This document shows positions 34,982 to 42,731 of a stretch of DNA of 64,000 bases, piece by piece. The notes below the pieces were generated by a model that made no database searches, had not been told where the DNA came from, and saw nothing but the letters and a program-made list of their open reading frames with translations. Source of the stretch: Planctomyces sp. SH-PL14 (GTDB lineage Bacteria; Planctomycetota; Planctomycetia; Planctomycetales; Planctomycetaceae). The stretch covers positions 7,997,256-8,061,255 of the forward strand of contig NZ_CP011270.1 of the NCBI RefSeq assembly GCF_001610835.1, given 5' to 3'. The position numbers and the translations under genes are program-made. How positions within the stretch are numbered: the stretch's first letter is position 1; each line of letters begins with the position of its first letter.

Positions 34982-35629
34982 ATGTTGTCATTGCGAAAAC
35001 CTTCGGCCGACGCCCTGAAACGCTTCCTGGAGGCGCAGAAGGAATTGCCGTTCACCTACGAGGCGGTCGGCGCCACGGCCGGAAGTCCCCCCGCCGGGTA
35101 CGCCGTGGACCGGACCCGCATTCGGTTGGGAGAGGGGGAAGAGGTCTTCCGTTCGGCCTCCGCGGCGCTCCGCCGCTGGGAGCAGTTTGATCTCGGCTGG
35201 GTCGAAGCCTCCCCGTCGCACACGCCGATCCGGCCGGGCGAAGTCGTCGCCGTGATGGGGTATGCCCTCGGTTTGTGGTGGGTCAACGCCTGCCGGATCG
35301 TCTACACGATCGGCGACGAGGGAGCGGTCAGCCGGTTCGGCTTCACGTACGGCACGTTGCCCGGCCACGTCGAGAGTGGCGAGGAGCGATTCCTGGTCGA
35401 ATGGGACCGGGGGACGAACGCCGTCTGGTACGACATCATCGCCTTTTCCCGCCCGAACCACCTGCTCAGCCGTGTCGGCTACCCCGTCGTACGCCGCTTG
35501 CAGAAACGATTCGGTCGGGACTCGGCCGCGGCAATGCTTCGGGCAACGGGCGGGGGCGGGGGCGGGGGCGGGGGCGGCTCCGATCCGACCGGGAGAGCCG
35601 GAGGGCCTACGTGTCGCTCTCCCGGATGA
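34982..35629 (+). CDS. DUF1990 family protein
   Basis: A 215-residue member of the DUF1990 (UPF0548) family. Characteristic stretches are ELPFTYEAVGATAG, GYAVDRTRIRLGEGEEVFRS, AALRRWEQFDLGWVEASP, VVAVMGYALGLWWVNACRIV and FGFTYGTLPGHVESGEERFL. The fold is lipocalin-like and the role unknown; the gene often accompanies an NDUFA9-like SDR, as here. The last 25 codons cross a (GGGGGC)n tract that adds a run of glycine, so the natural C-terminus may have been extended by repeat slippage. It is the last gene of the cluster. Confidence 0.85.
   Translation: MLSLRKPSADALKRFLEAQKELPFTYEAVGATAGSPPAGYAVDRTRIRLGEGEEVFRSASAALRRWEQFDLGWVEASPSHTPIRPGEVVAVMGYALGLWWVNACRIVYTIGDEGAVSRFGFTYGTLPGHVESGEERFLVEWDRGTNAVWYDIIAFSRPNHLLSRVGYPVVRRLQKRFGRDSAAAMLRATGGGGGGGGGGSDPTGRAGGPTCRSPG
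35548..35578 (+). repeat. GGGGGC microsatellite
   Basis: About five tandem hexamers of GGGGGC inside the 3' end of the DUF1990 gene. The period preserves frame and encodes glycine only. Confidence 0.95.
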
Positions 35630-35867
35630 CGACCGTCGAATCGGTCCGGTCATGAACCGGCGCGCTCGCCACCCGTCGTCCGTAGGGGGTGATCGTCAGG
35701 ACGCTGCCGTTGACGACCGCCAGCCGCAGATCGACCAGGGTCACCGCCGCCGTGGCCGGCTGCGGCCACGCGTCACTCAGGCTCCGTGATTCGAACCACG
35801 CCAGCTCCTGAAGGGCCACATACTCCTCCGTCCGCAATGAAATCACGTTCCGAAGCTCCAAGCTCAC
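35607..35867 (-). CDS. Small winged-helix-like protein (family W, member 4)
   Basis: An 86-residue protein that overlaps the 3' end of the DUF1990 gene tail-to-tail by 23 bases. Layout: ISLRTEEYVALQELAWFESR, a helical middle (ATAAVTLVDLRLAVVNG), the wing SVLTITPYGRRVASAPVHDR and a beta tail TVVIRES. The T-x-x-G-R-R-V wing matches members 1, 3 and 5 closely. The start is GTG 35867. It is followed upstream by member 5 in the same orientation (122 bases apart), so members 4 and 5 may be a tandem duplication. Confidence 0.55.
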   Translation of the reverse strand: MSLELRNVISLRTEEYVALQELAWFESRSLSDAWPQPATAAVTLVDLRLAVVNGSVLTITPYGRRVASAPVHDRTDSTVVIRESDT

Positions 35868-35989
35868 GTCGATCGAACTTCGCCGGACCGGGGTTGCGCT
35901 CCGGTCGGCCGAGGAGGGCCCGGCACTCTCCGGGTTTTCCCGGAGGTCGTCAAGTGTTCAGGATCCAGAAGGAGGACGAGAGTTCCCGG

Positions 35990-36238
35990 TCAGTCCGGAC
36001 GGGGCTCGAGCCAGATCCGGACTCCGGTCGGAAAGGGGGCGGGGTTCGCCTTCAGGACGCGGCGGCCCAGCTCCGTCACGTTGTAAAGTCCTGCTTCGTC
36101 GGCCACCAAACCGTCGCGGAGCAGCGCGCCGATGACGGCCGCCCCCAGTTCCTCAAGAGCAAAGATCCCTCGCATGGGAGCGAACGCCAGACGCGTCAGA
36201 CCGCTCCACTCCTCTTCCAGGATGGTGATGTTCCGCAT
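35990..36238 (-). CDS. Small winged-helix-like protein (family W, member 5)
   Basis: An 82-residue protein: MRNITILEEEWSGLTRLAFA, a middle helix (LEELGAAVIGALLRDGLVAD), then EAGLYNVTELGRRVLKANPA and a beta tail VRIWLEPRPD. This is the clearest example of the family layout E-x-W-x-x-L then Y-x-V-T-x-x-G-R-R-V. I chose the ATG at 36238; one at 36283 would add 15 residues. A DNA-binding winged helix is suggested by the pattern; no partner gene is evident. Confidence 0.6.
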   Translation of the reverse strand: MRNITILEEEWSGLTRLAFAPMRGIFALEELGAAVIGALLRDGLVADEAGLYNVTELGRRVLKANPAPFPTGVRIWLEPRPD

Positions 36239-36570
36239 GAGCCTGCCTCCCGTCATACGACCACGGAGAAACGCCCCGGGCACCGGCAGTGGCCCTACTG
36301 GTTAACCGCAAGCGGGACCGATCCACTTTCGCCCGTCCGGCGACCTTTTCGCCGATTCTTCCCCTCGGGCGGACAACCGGGTTGTTCGTGAAAGCCCGCG
36401 TCGCGACAGCCAGCCTCGCGCGGCCCGGGAACCGCTCGTTTGCCGGCGGCGCCGACGGCCGCCGGGATGGTTCCTCACGGACGCCCCTCCGGCGGCCAGG
36501 GGGCCTGCTGTTTTCCTTCGGCCCTTGCCCCTGGTCCGCAACGGCCGTTCAACCCCGCCACCCCGACCCC
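36239..36570. other. Intergenic, divergent, no gene seen
   Basis: About 330 bases up to the conserved leader of the next gene. It includes a GCCTCCGGCGGCCAGGGGG string near 36487 also seen near 28660 upstream of katE, probably a degenerate repeat. No supported open frame. Confidence 0.45.
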
Positions 36571-36643
36571 CTTCGCAAGCGAGGAGACGGGTGGGTAAGC
36601 TGTGGGGGATTCTCTGTTCTCCCACCACACGGAAGGGCCGGTC
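36571..36643 (+). promoter_or_regulatory. Leader conserved with a paralogue
   Basis: The 73 bases before the ATG at 36644 match the 73 bases before the ATG at 60045. Shared blocks are CTTCGCAAG, GGGTAAGCTG, CTGTTCTCC, ACCACACGGA and GGGGCCGG (AGGGCCGG here), ending in the start codon with GGAAGGGCCGGTC. The equal length and strong match imply a shared promoter and 5' untranslated region. Confidence 0.7.
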
Positions 36644-37174
36644 ATGAAAAAGGGTCTGTGGGTACTGACGTTTCTCGGAATCACCGCCGGAGTCGCGCAC
36701 CATCAGCTCACGGCGCAGGAGGCCGTGCCGCTGGATGCCGCGGCGCCCGTCAAGCTCAACGACGGCGAGCCGGCGCTGGAAGACCGTCCGCTCCGGGACC
36801 TGACCGTGATCGAGATGCGGCAACTGCTGAAGAAGCTGCAGAGCGCGGAGGTCGATCAACTGGACCGCGAGACCCTCCAGAAGCAGCTCCAGGACCGTCT
36901 GAGGGCGGCCGCGGAGAAGAAGGCGGGGGAACGCCTGGAAGCCATCACCCGCGAACTCACGCTCATCGCCCGGGAGAACCTCGGTTCGCCGAACGGCCGC
37001 CGCGCCGAGTGGGCCCTCCGGGCGCTCGCCGCGCCTCCGGAGTCGATTCCCAACCTCTCCAATCGGTTTGCGCCGAACACGTTCGATCCGGTTCCCGATC
37101 CGGGGCCGGAGCGGACGCCGATCCTCAACGAAGAAAACCCTTCGCCTGCGCCACGCTCCTTCGATCGGAACTGA
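36644..37174 (+). CDS. Exported coiled-coil protein, paralogue 1 (MKKGLWVL family)
   Basis: A 176-residue protein from the ATG at 36644. A signal peptide (MKKGLWVLTFLGITAGVAHH, cleavage near TAQ) is followed by a helical, heptad-like middle (MRQLLKKLQSAEVDQLDRET, LQKQLQDRLRAAAEKKAGER) and a proline-rich tail. The paralogue at 60045-60683 has the same signal peptide and helical region (PEMRHFLKSWHAEEIDQLNH). Role unknown. A GCCCAAGGCC/GGGCCTTTGG hairpin at about 37210-37238 after the stop may be a terminator without a T tract. Confidence 0.7.
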   Translation: MKKGLWVLTFLGITAGVAHHQLTAQEAVPLDAAAPVKLNDGEPALEDRPLRDLTVIEMRQLLKKLQSAEVDQLDRETLQKQLQDRLRAAAEKKAGERLEAITRELTLIARENLGSPNGRRAEWALRALAAPPESIPNLSNRFAPNTFDPVPDPGPERTPILNEENPSPAPRSFDRN

Positions 37175-37247
37175 CGGCCATTGGCTCGTCAGCGACGGCG
37201 GAGTCGAATGCCCAAGGCCTTCCGCCCGGGCCTTTGGACTCCGCCGC

Positions 37248-37280
37248 AGTCCTGTCCCCGTAGTCCTGTCCCCGTAGTCC
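37248..37280 (+). repeat. 14-bp tandem repeat (2.3 units)
   Basis: Two copies of AGTCCTGTCCCCGT followed by AGTCC. It is short and intergenic, just upstream of the next membrane protein gene. Confidence 0.85.
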
Positions 37281-37338
37281 CGGCCACGCCGTCCCGGTCA
37301 CGCCAGGCGGTCGCGATCTCGCCGCGGGAGCCAAGTCC

Positions 37339-37809
37339 ATGAGACGCCCGCTGGCTCCCCTCCAGATGACGAAAGGGCTGATCGCCGCGATCGTCGCCGC
37401 TCTCGGCGGGTTTCTGGTCGCCTACGCGCTGCTCCTGGCGCCGAACGGCCCGTGGTGGTTCTGGGACTCCAATGGCGGTGGCCTGGCGTTGGACATCGAC
37501 CGGAGTCTGGCCCCCGCCCGGTTCGTGGCCGCCACGGCCGGGTGGGGGGCGTTTGCGACGTTTGCCCCGCCTGGGAAGCATCGACTGATCTCCGCTCTCG
37601 GAATCGTCTTCTTTCTTTCCGCACCGATGACGGTGCTCGCGATGTCGGTCGTTGGCGAGCACCGGCCGAAGGGAGTCCGCTCCGCGCCCCCCAGCCCCCG
37701 CGAGCTGGCGGCGCTGGTCCTGCCCGCCGCCGTCGTCGGAGTCGGACTGGTCGCACTCCGTTCCCGGACCGCGCTGCAACGGGACGCCGGGGGACGGGAA
37801 CCGGAGTGA
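37339..37809 (+). CDS. Integral membrane protein, hypothetical
   Basis: A 156-residue protein with about four membrane segments: LIAAIVAALGGFLVAYALLL, FVAATAGWGAFATFA, LISALGIVFFLSAPMTVLAM and LAALVLPAAVVGVGLVAL, with a loop (WWFWDSNGGGLALDIDRS) after the first. No motif assigns a function. The ATG at 37339 fits, though a start at the Met in QMTKGLIAA is also possible. It lies between two exported proteins but on its own. Confidence 0.55.
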   Translation: MRRPLAPLQMTKGLIAAIVAALGGFLVAYALLLAPNGPWWFWDSNGGGLALDIDRSLAPARFVAATAGWGAFATFAPPGKHRLISALGIVFFLSAPMTVLAMSVVGEHRPKGVRSAPPSPRELAALVLPAAVVGVGLVALRSRTALQRDAGGREPE

Positions 37810-37954
37810 AGCGGTGCCTCCTCGGCGCCGTGCCGCGTTCGAACACCACGCGCCGGAGGTGAATCACCGCGGATGCACCGCGCGAGCCTCTGTGCTACCG
37901 TGGCCGATCGCGCTCACGCATGCCGCAAACGACGATGGCTGACGAGGGTTGATC

Positions 37955-40450
37955 ATGAGCAGATTCGCCAGGGCGTTGTCCCGGTTTGACCGCTGGACGT
38001 CGGCGATGTCCGGCCTGACCCTGCTGGCACTCCTCGGGGCGCCGCTCTTCGCGGCGGAGCCGGCCGTCAAACCGCTGGTCTTCAACACGACCGCCCCGGT
38101 CAACGATCTGAAAGGTCCGCTGGCCGCTCGCGTGCAGTTCGTCCAGAGCCAGGTCATCCCGGCTCGCGCGGTCGCGGGGGATCGCCAGCCGCATCTGATC
38201 GGTGACCGCAAGACGCTGCTGCTGGTCCGTCCGCTCAAGACCGGCGGGACCGGGAGCCCGCCCCCGCCGATCGTCGTCACCGCGAGTGCGAAGGGGGGAA
38301 AGACGCTCGGATCGCTCACGCTCGATCCCCCCGAGAAACTCCCCCGAACCGCCTACGCCATCGACGGCATTCCGGACGGGACGATCGACTTCGCGCCGAA
38401 GGGGAACGCGCCCCCCGGCGTCATCAGCAACCGCCACGACCTCGAAAAGCTGAGCGATCCGAAACAGCAGTCGTTCCTCGCCGCCCAGTTGCGGAAAAGC
38501 CCGGTCGTGGAGATTCAGACCGCCGACGGCCAGTGGGTCCGCGACATCTACCTTCCGGCCGGAACTGGGTTCGAGAAGAAGCTGCTCCGCGTCGTCTCGC
38601 ACGCCGGCTACACCTCGACCATCCACTACAGCGGCCGGAGTGCCGTGATCGCCCGCGGCCAGACTCTCCAGTTCAAGTTCGTCGGCGGACAGTGGATTCA
38701 CGAGAGCGAGCTCGAGAACCAGGGGCTCACGTACGCCGCCGACGCCTGGAGCGGCCTCCTCCCCGCCGAGTGGATCGTGCCGGGCCTCGGCCTCGAGTTT
38801 CGACAGGGGGACCTCCGCGGGGAGCTCGCCGGTCTCCAGGTCGGAGCCCCCACGGAGCTCCTGATCCACACCATCGACCTGGGAATGCTGACCCGGCCCC
38901 GCGGCGAGTTCCACTTCGCGAACGATCCCGAGGCCCATCGGGAATACTTCCAGACCGTCCCGGTCAGCCGGCTGATCGTCAGCCAGTACGCCCCTCTCTC
39001 GCTCCCCGAAGTGATGCTCCCCGACGGGACGCTCCTCACCGACCACGATCCGGGCAACGGCGGCTGGCACGACGGCACCATGCGGCAGCGGATCGGCAAG
39101 GAGCTGATTTCGCTCGGCATCGACAACGCCAACTACGGGATCCACAGCACTCCCGGCGAGGGGGAGGAGAGCCACCCCTACGTGGCGGCGCAGCTCGCGG
39201 CCCACAGCAGCCGCGGCAAGTACGCCAACGGGGTCGTGGTGCACGGGGGCTCGGGGGGCGGCGGCATCGTCACGCTCGACGACTCGCTGCACAACGAGTT
39301 CAGCCACGAAGTCGGCCACAACTACGGACTCGGCCACTACGTGGGGGGCTTCGAGGGTTCGGTGCACCGCAGCGCCGACCAGCCCAATTCCACCTGGGGC
39401 TGGGACGCCGACAAGAACCGCTTCCTCCCGAACTTCTCGCCGGTCCGGAGCGGTCAGGACGCCTGTCTCGACCGCCAGTGCCAGAGTCCGTTCGACGGGC
39501 GCACCTATGGCATGGACGCCATGGCGGGGGGCGCGCCACTGTCGGGCTTCAACCGCTTCACCCTCTACACCCCGAACACCGCGACGATCATCCAGAGTTT
39601 CCTCGAGAGCAAGGCGGTGTTCGACGCCGAGTCGCCGACCGGCTTCCGCAAGTGGAACGCCGACAAGGGGACGATGGAGCCGTACGAGCACACGGTCGAC
39701 CTCAACCGGCAGATCACCGCTCCGGTCAGCGAACTCAGCGCCGCGCAGCTGGCCTCCCGGCTGGCCGAATACGACGTCGTCCGGGTGGCGATGGGGGACG
39801 GCAACTGGACGAAGAACATCGAGCTTCCCGCCGCCGCCCCCGCCAACCGCGGCCGCCGCGTGACGATCGACCACGCCGCCTCCTATGACAGCGTGCTGTT
39901 CCTGAACGGCGGCCAGCTCCAGGTCTCCCGCGGGTTCCAGAAGACCTACCTGTCCGACGGAAAGCGCTGGAAGGAAGAGCGGGAGACCAGGCCGTCCACT
40001 CTCCGCAAGCCGGAGTCCTTCGGCATCCCGGTGACGACGCTCGTCGGCTACTACGACCCGCAGGGGGAACTCAAGAGCACGATCTATCCGGCCCTCCACG
40101 GAGCCTACGGCTTCACCTACGGCGACGATCGCGACCCCGATGCCGAGCCAGCCAGCCGGACCGGCGGCCCGAACGAGCCAGGCTGCCATCTTCTGGTCGA
40201 GACCCGCGACGGCCCGCTGCGGTTCCGCCTGGCGAGCCAGCGGCTGAGTCCCAAGCTCATGAACAAATTCCACGTCAACATCCCCGAGGCCAGCCAGCCC
40301 AGGAGTGTCTCGGTGGTCCGCGGCGGAAAGGTCCTCGACAAGCGCTCGATCGCCGCAACGACGGAGAAGCTGACCTACACGGTCAACGGCCGTTCGCCGG
40401 ACACGGCGGCAACGGCCAACACTCCGCCGGCGTCCGGCGGGAAGCGCTGA
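37955..40450 (+). CDS. M66-type (StcE/dictomallein-like) secreted metalloprotease
   Basis: An 831-residue exported protein. A signal peptide (AMSGLTLLALLGAPLFAAEP) is followed by N-terminal beta domains, then the zinc motif HEVGHNYGLGH (H451, E452, H455, H461) in a segment HNEFSHEVGHNYGLGHYVGG that resembles peptidase family M66, which includes the mucinase StcE and dictomallein. YGMDAMAGG may be the Met-turn. The C-terminal third is beta-rich. It probably degrades glycoproteins outside the cytoplasm. The start ATG 37955 follows GAGGGTTGATC. Confidence 0.85.
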   Translation: MSRFARALSRFDRWTSAMSGLTLLALLGAPLFAAEPAVKPLVFNTTAPVNDLKGPLAARVQFVQSQVIPARAVAGDRQPHLIGDRKTLLLVRPLKTGGTGSPPPPIVVTASAKGGKTLGSLTLDPPEKLPRTAYAIDGIPDGTIDFAPKGNAPPGVISNRHDLEKLSDPKQQSFLAAQLRKSPVVEIQTADGQWVRDIYLPAGTGFEKKLLRVVSHAGYTSTIHYSGRSAVIARGQTLQFKFVGGQWIHESELENQGLTYAADAWSGLLPAEWIVPGLGLEFRQGDLRGELAGLQVGAPTELLIHTIDLGMLTRPRGEFHFANDPEAHREYFQTVPVSRLIVSQYAPLSLPEVMLPDGTLLTDHDPGNGGWHDGTMRQRIGKELISLGIDNANYGIHSTPGEGEESHPYVAAQLAAHSSRGKYANGVVVHGGSGGGGIVTLDDSLHNEFSHEVGHNYGLGHYVGGFEGSVHRSADQPNSTWGWDADKNRFLPNFSPVRSGQDACLDRQCQSPFDGRTYGMDAMAGGAPLSGFNRFTLYTPNTATIIQSFLESKAVFDAESPTGFRKWNADKGTMEPYEHTVDLNRQITAPVSELSAAQLASRLAEYDVVRVAMGDGNWTKNIELPAAAPANRGRRVTIDHAASYDSVLFLNGGQLQVSRGFQKTYLSDGKRWKEERETRPSTLRKPESFGIPVTTLVGYYDPQGELKSTIYPALHGAYGFTYGDDRDPDAEPASRTGGPNEPGCHLLVETRDGPLRFRLASQRLSPKLMNKFHVNIPEASQPRSVSVVRGGKVLDKRSIAATTEKLTYTVNGRSPDTAATANTPPASGGKR

Positions 40451-40655
40451 GGCGGGTCCGGCCGGGGCGGTGCATCTTGATGCGCCGCGGAGGAAGTCCG
40501 GCCCCGAGTTGGCGAATTGGGATCCACCCTACCTGACTGCGTGACCGAATGTCGGACTGGCCCGCGCGCACGTTCATGACGGACAGATGAGTGGCATGCC
40601 ACTTGCTCCTTGCGATCTCGCTCACAGGAGCCCTCTTGGTAACAGGAGCCTTGGC

Positions 40656-40841
40656 ATGCACGGAACCCCATCCCACTTCAGTCTTTGCCGCCAGTGTCAC
40701 CAGCCTCTCCGGCATGGACTCTTATGTCCTGTCTGCGGAAGCTACTGCTGTCGATCCCAGTGCTATTCCATTCACCTGGCGACGCACAACGGCTCAACCG
40801 GCAAGGCGCGGTCTCGCCGCCCGACGGACTCGCAATCCTGA
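40656..40841 (+). CDS. Zinc-ribbon miniprotein
   Basis: A 61-residue protein, MHGTPSHFSLCRQCHQPLRH, GLLCPVCGSYCCRSQCYSIH. The paired C-x-x-C motifs (CRQC, CPVC) plus C-C-x-x-x-C-x-x-x-H are metal-ligand spacings of a zinc ribbon or HIT-type zinc finger. AGGAG lies 11 bases upstream of the ATG. The neighbouring frame gives a false signal-like peptide. Function unknown; a regulatory or protein-binding role is only inferred. It converges on kaiC. Confidence 0.6.
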   Translation: MHGTPSHFSLCRQCHQPLRHGLLCPVCGSYCCRSQCYSIHLATHNGSTGKARSRRPTDSQS

Positions 40842-40926
40842 GTGGCCGACGAGGGTGTCGCCATCCGGTCACAGGCCGCTCTCTCAGCACCGCGTCCTCT
40901 CGCGCTCCGCTATGCCGTCGACAGGC

Positions 40927-42426
40927 TCAGGCCCGCTTCGGCGGAACATCGAGATCGCTGCGGGATGACGCGATCCCCAGCAGGGCGGTCGGCACGTGGA
41001 CGAACGGCTCTCCGATCTCGAGCCCCTTGTCGCTGATCGAGAACTCGTGAAACCGCTTGTCGTGCTGGGAGCCGCGCATCTTGATGATGATGATGCCGCG
41101 GCTCAGAGCGCCCGCCCGCTCGACGTACCGGAGCAGCACGATCGCGTCCGTGATCGTCGAGATGTGGGCGTCGGTGATCGAATCCCCGCCGGACAGGCTG
41201 GCGCTCGAGCTGGTGAGGAGCGTGCAGACCTGCTGCTGCTTCACAAAGCCGGTCAGACCGATCACGAACTCGCGGAAGTTCCGTACGCTGCCGACCCGCT
41301 CCATGGCGGAAATGCTGTCAATCACGAGCCGCGTCGGACGGAACTGCTCGATCTCCCGCTCGATGGCGTAGAGGTGCCCCTCCAGCCCCAGGGCCTCCGG
41401 GTACTGGCAGACGGTCTTCAGCAGTCCGCTCTTCTCCCACTCGTCGAACTCCAGTCCCCATGAGTGGGCGTTCCGCATCAGCTGCGGGCGGGACTCCTCG
41501 TAGCCCAAAAACAGAACCCGTTCCCCGCGGCGGCAGGCCTCCGAGGCGAACGTGGTCCCCATCAGCGTCTTGCCGCTCCCCGTGGGGCCGCTGATGAGGA
41601 TGACCGAGTCCTGGAACAGGCCTCCGCCGGCCATCTCGTCGAGGCTCCGGCTGCCGAAGCTGACGCGGTTGGCGGTGGAAGACTGCGTCAGCTCCGCCGC
41701 CGACAGGGGAAGAATGACGATCCCCGGCGTCTCGATCGTGAACGGGAACTCATCCTTGTAGTGCCGGTCGCCGCGGAGCTTGTAGATCTGGATCGTCCGC
41801 CGGACCTTCTCGTCGAGAAGCTGATGCCGCAGGACGACGACGCAGTCCGAGACGAACTCCTCGATCCCGAACCGCGTGATGGGGCCGTACTCCTCCACCC
41901 GCTCCGCCGTCATGATCGAGGTCACCCCCAGGTCGCGGAGCTCGTCGGTCAGCCGCAGGATCTCGCGCCGCAGGATGCCGGGGTTTTCGAACTGGTAGAA
42001 CAGCGCCCCCAGCGAATCCAGGATCACCAGCTGCGCGCCGACCTCCTGGATGGCGTCGACGATCTGGGTGATGATTCCCGACAGGTCGTAGGCCCCCGCC
42101 TCCTCGACGATCGTGCGGTCCATCGAGGCGTCGAGGATGATCAGCTTCTTCCGCTGGATCTGCTCCGACAGGTCCCAGCCCAGCTGCCGGACGTTGCGGA
42201 CGATGTCGGCCGGCTTCTCTTCGAAGGTGACGAAGACCGCCGAGTTCCCGCTCTCCGTGATCGCCCGGTGGACAAGTTCGGTGGCAAACAGGGTCTTGCC
42301 GGATCCGGACGTCCCCACCAGCAGCGTGGTCCGCCCCCGGACCAGTCCCCCCAGGCTGATGTGCTCGAACCCGCGAATCCCGGTCTTCATCCGCTCCAGA
42401 GGAGGGACGTTCAACAGTTCCTTCAT
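40927..42426 (-). CDS. kaiC: KaiC circadian-clock-type ATPase/kinase
   Basis: A 499-residue double-domain RecA-fold protein. Walker A motifs GTSGSGKT (38-45) and GPTGSGKT (280-287), catalytic Glu pairs E69-E70 (TFEEKP) and E310-E311 (GYEESR), and the phosphorylation pair S423-T424 in DAHISTITD are all intact, corresponding to S431/T432 of cyanobacterial KaiC. In cyanobacteria KaiC hexamers cycle through autophosphorylation, antagonised by KaiB. The ATG at 42426 overlaps the kaiB stop by four bases (ATGA), downstream of a histidine kinase gene. No kaiA is present. The output may feed through the kinase; this is inference. Confidence 0.95.
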   Translation of the reverse strand: MKELLNVPPLERMKTGIRGFEHISLGGLVRGRTTLLVGTSGSGKTLFATELVHRAITESGNSAVFVTFEEKPADIVRNVRQLGWDLSEQIQRKKLIILDASMDRTIVEEAGAYDLSGIITQIVDAIQEVGAQLVILDSLGALFYQFENPGILRREILRLTDELRDLGVTSIMTAERVEEYGPITRFGIEEFVSDCVVVLRHQLLDEKVRRTIQIYKLRGDRHYKDEFPFTIETPGIVILPLSAAELTQSSTANRVSFGSRSLDEMAGGGLFQDSVILISGPTGSGKTLMGTTFASEACRRGERVLFLGYEESRPQLMRNAHSWGLEFDEWEKSGLLKTVCQYPEALGLEGHLYAIEREIEQFRPTRLVIDSISAMERVGSVRNFREFVIGLTGFVKQQQVCTLLTSSSASLSGGDSITDAHISTITDAIVLLRYVERAGALSRGIIIIKMRGSQHDKRFHEFSISDKGLEIGEPFVHVPTALLGIASSRSDLDVPPKRA

Positions 42427-42731
42427 GAAATCTCCTTCGGCAGGCTGCCGTCCGTTTCGAACCGGCGCAGCCCCAACTGGGCGACGATCACGTCTTCCTG
42501 CGAGAGGTCGCCGAGAATCTTGATCACCGGCAGCGGGTGATTCCTCACCAGCATCGGTGTCGCTACGACGCGATGCTCACGGGCTTTCCGCGGCTCCTTC
42601 CGAATATCGATGATGGTCAGCGCACAGCTTCCTGCGATCCGCGGCCGGATCGTCCGGTCGAAGTTGGCGAGCGCCCGCGCGGCGAGTTCCGTTCCGCCGG
42701 CGACATACAACGTGAAAGACGGATCACCCAT
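42423..42731 (-). CDS. kaiB: KaiB-type thioredoxin-fold clock protein
   Basis: A 102-residue protein: PSFTLYVAGGTELAARALAN, SCALTIIDIRKEPRKAREHR, VVATPMLVRNHPLPVIKILG, DLSQEDVIVAQLGL. These match KaiB (LYVAGNTPNSVRALKTL, LKVIDVLKNPQLAEE, ATPTL, RRIIGDLSD). Length equals the family. KaiB is a fold-switching protein that binds phosphorylated KaiC and resets its cycle. The ATG at 42731 lies within the end of the kinase gene (8-base overlap) and the stop overlaps the kaiC start, so the three are translationally coupled. Confidence 0.93.
   Translation of the reverse strand: MGDPSFTLYVAGGTELAARALANFDRTIRPRIAGSCALTIIDIRKEPRKAREHRVVATPMLVRNHPLPVIKILGDLSQEDVIVAQLGLRRFETDGSLPKEIS

Noticed and set aside
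32920-35055. 711-codon minus-strand open frame
   Set aside because: Runs antisense across three different plus-strand genes with overlapping starts and stops, so it cannot be a real gene.
37895-40273. 792-codon minus-strand open frame over the M66 protease
   Set aside because: Antisense shadow; the plus strand has a signal peptide and zinc motif.
40591-40968. 125-codon frame with a signal-like start (MACHLLLAISLTGALLVTGA)
   Set aside because: The alternative frame at 40656-40841 has metal-binding Cys spacing and a good ribosome site, and the rest of this frame is low-complexity.
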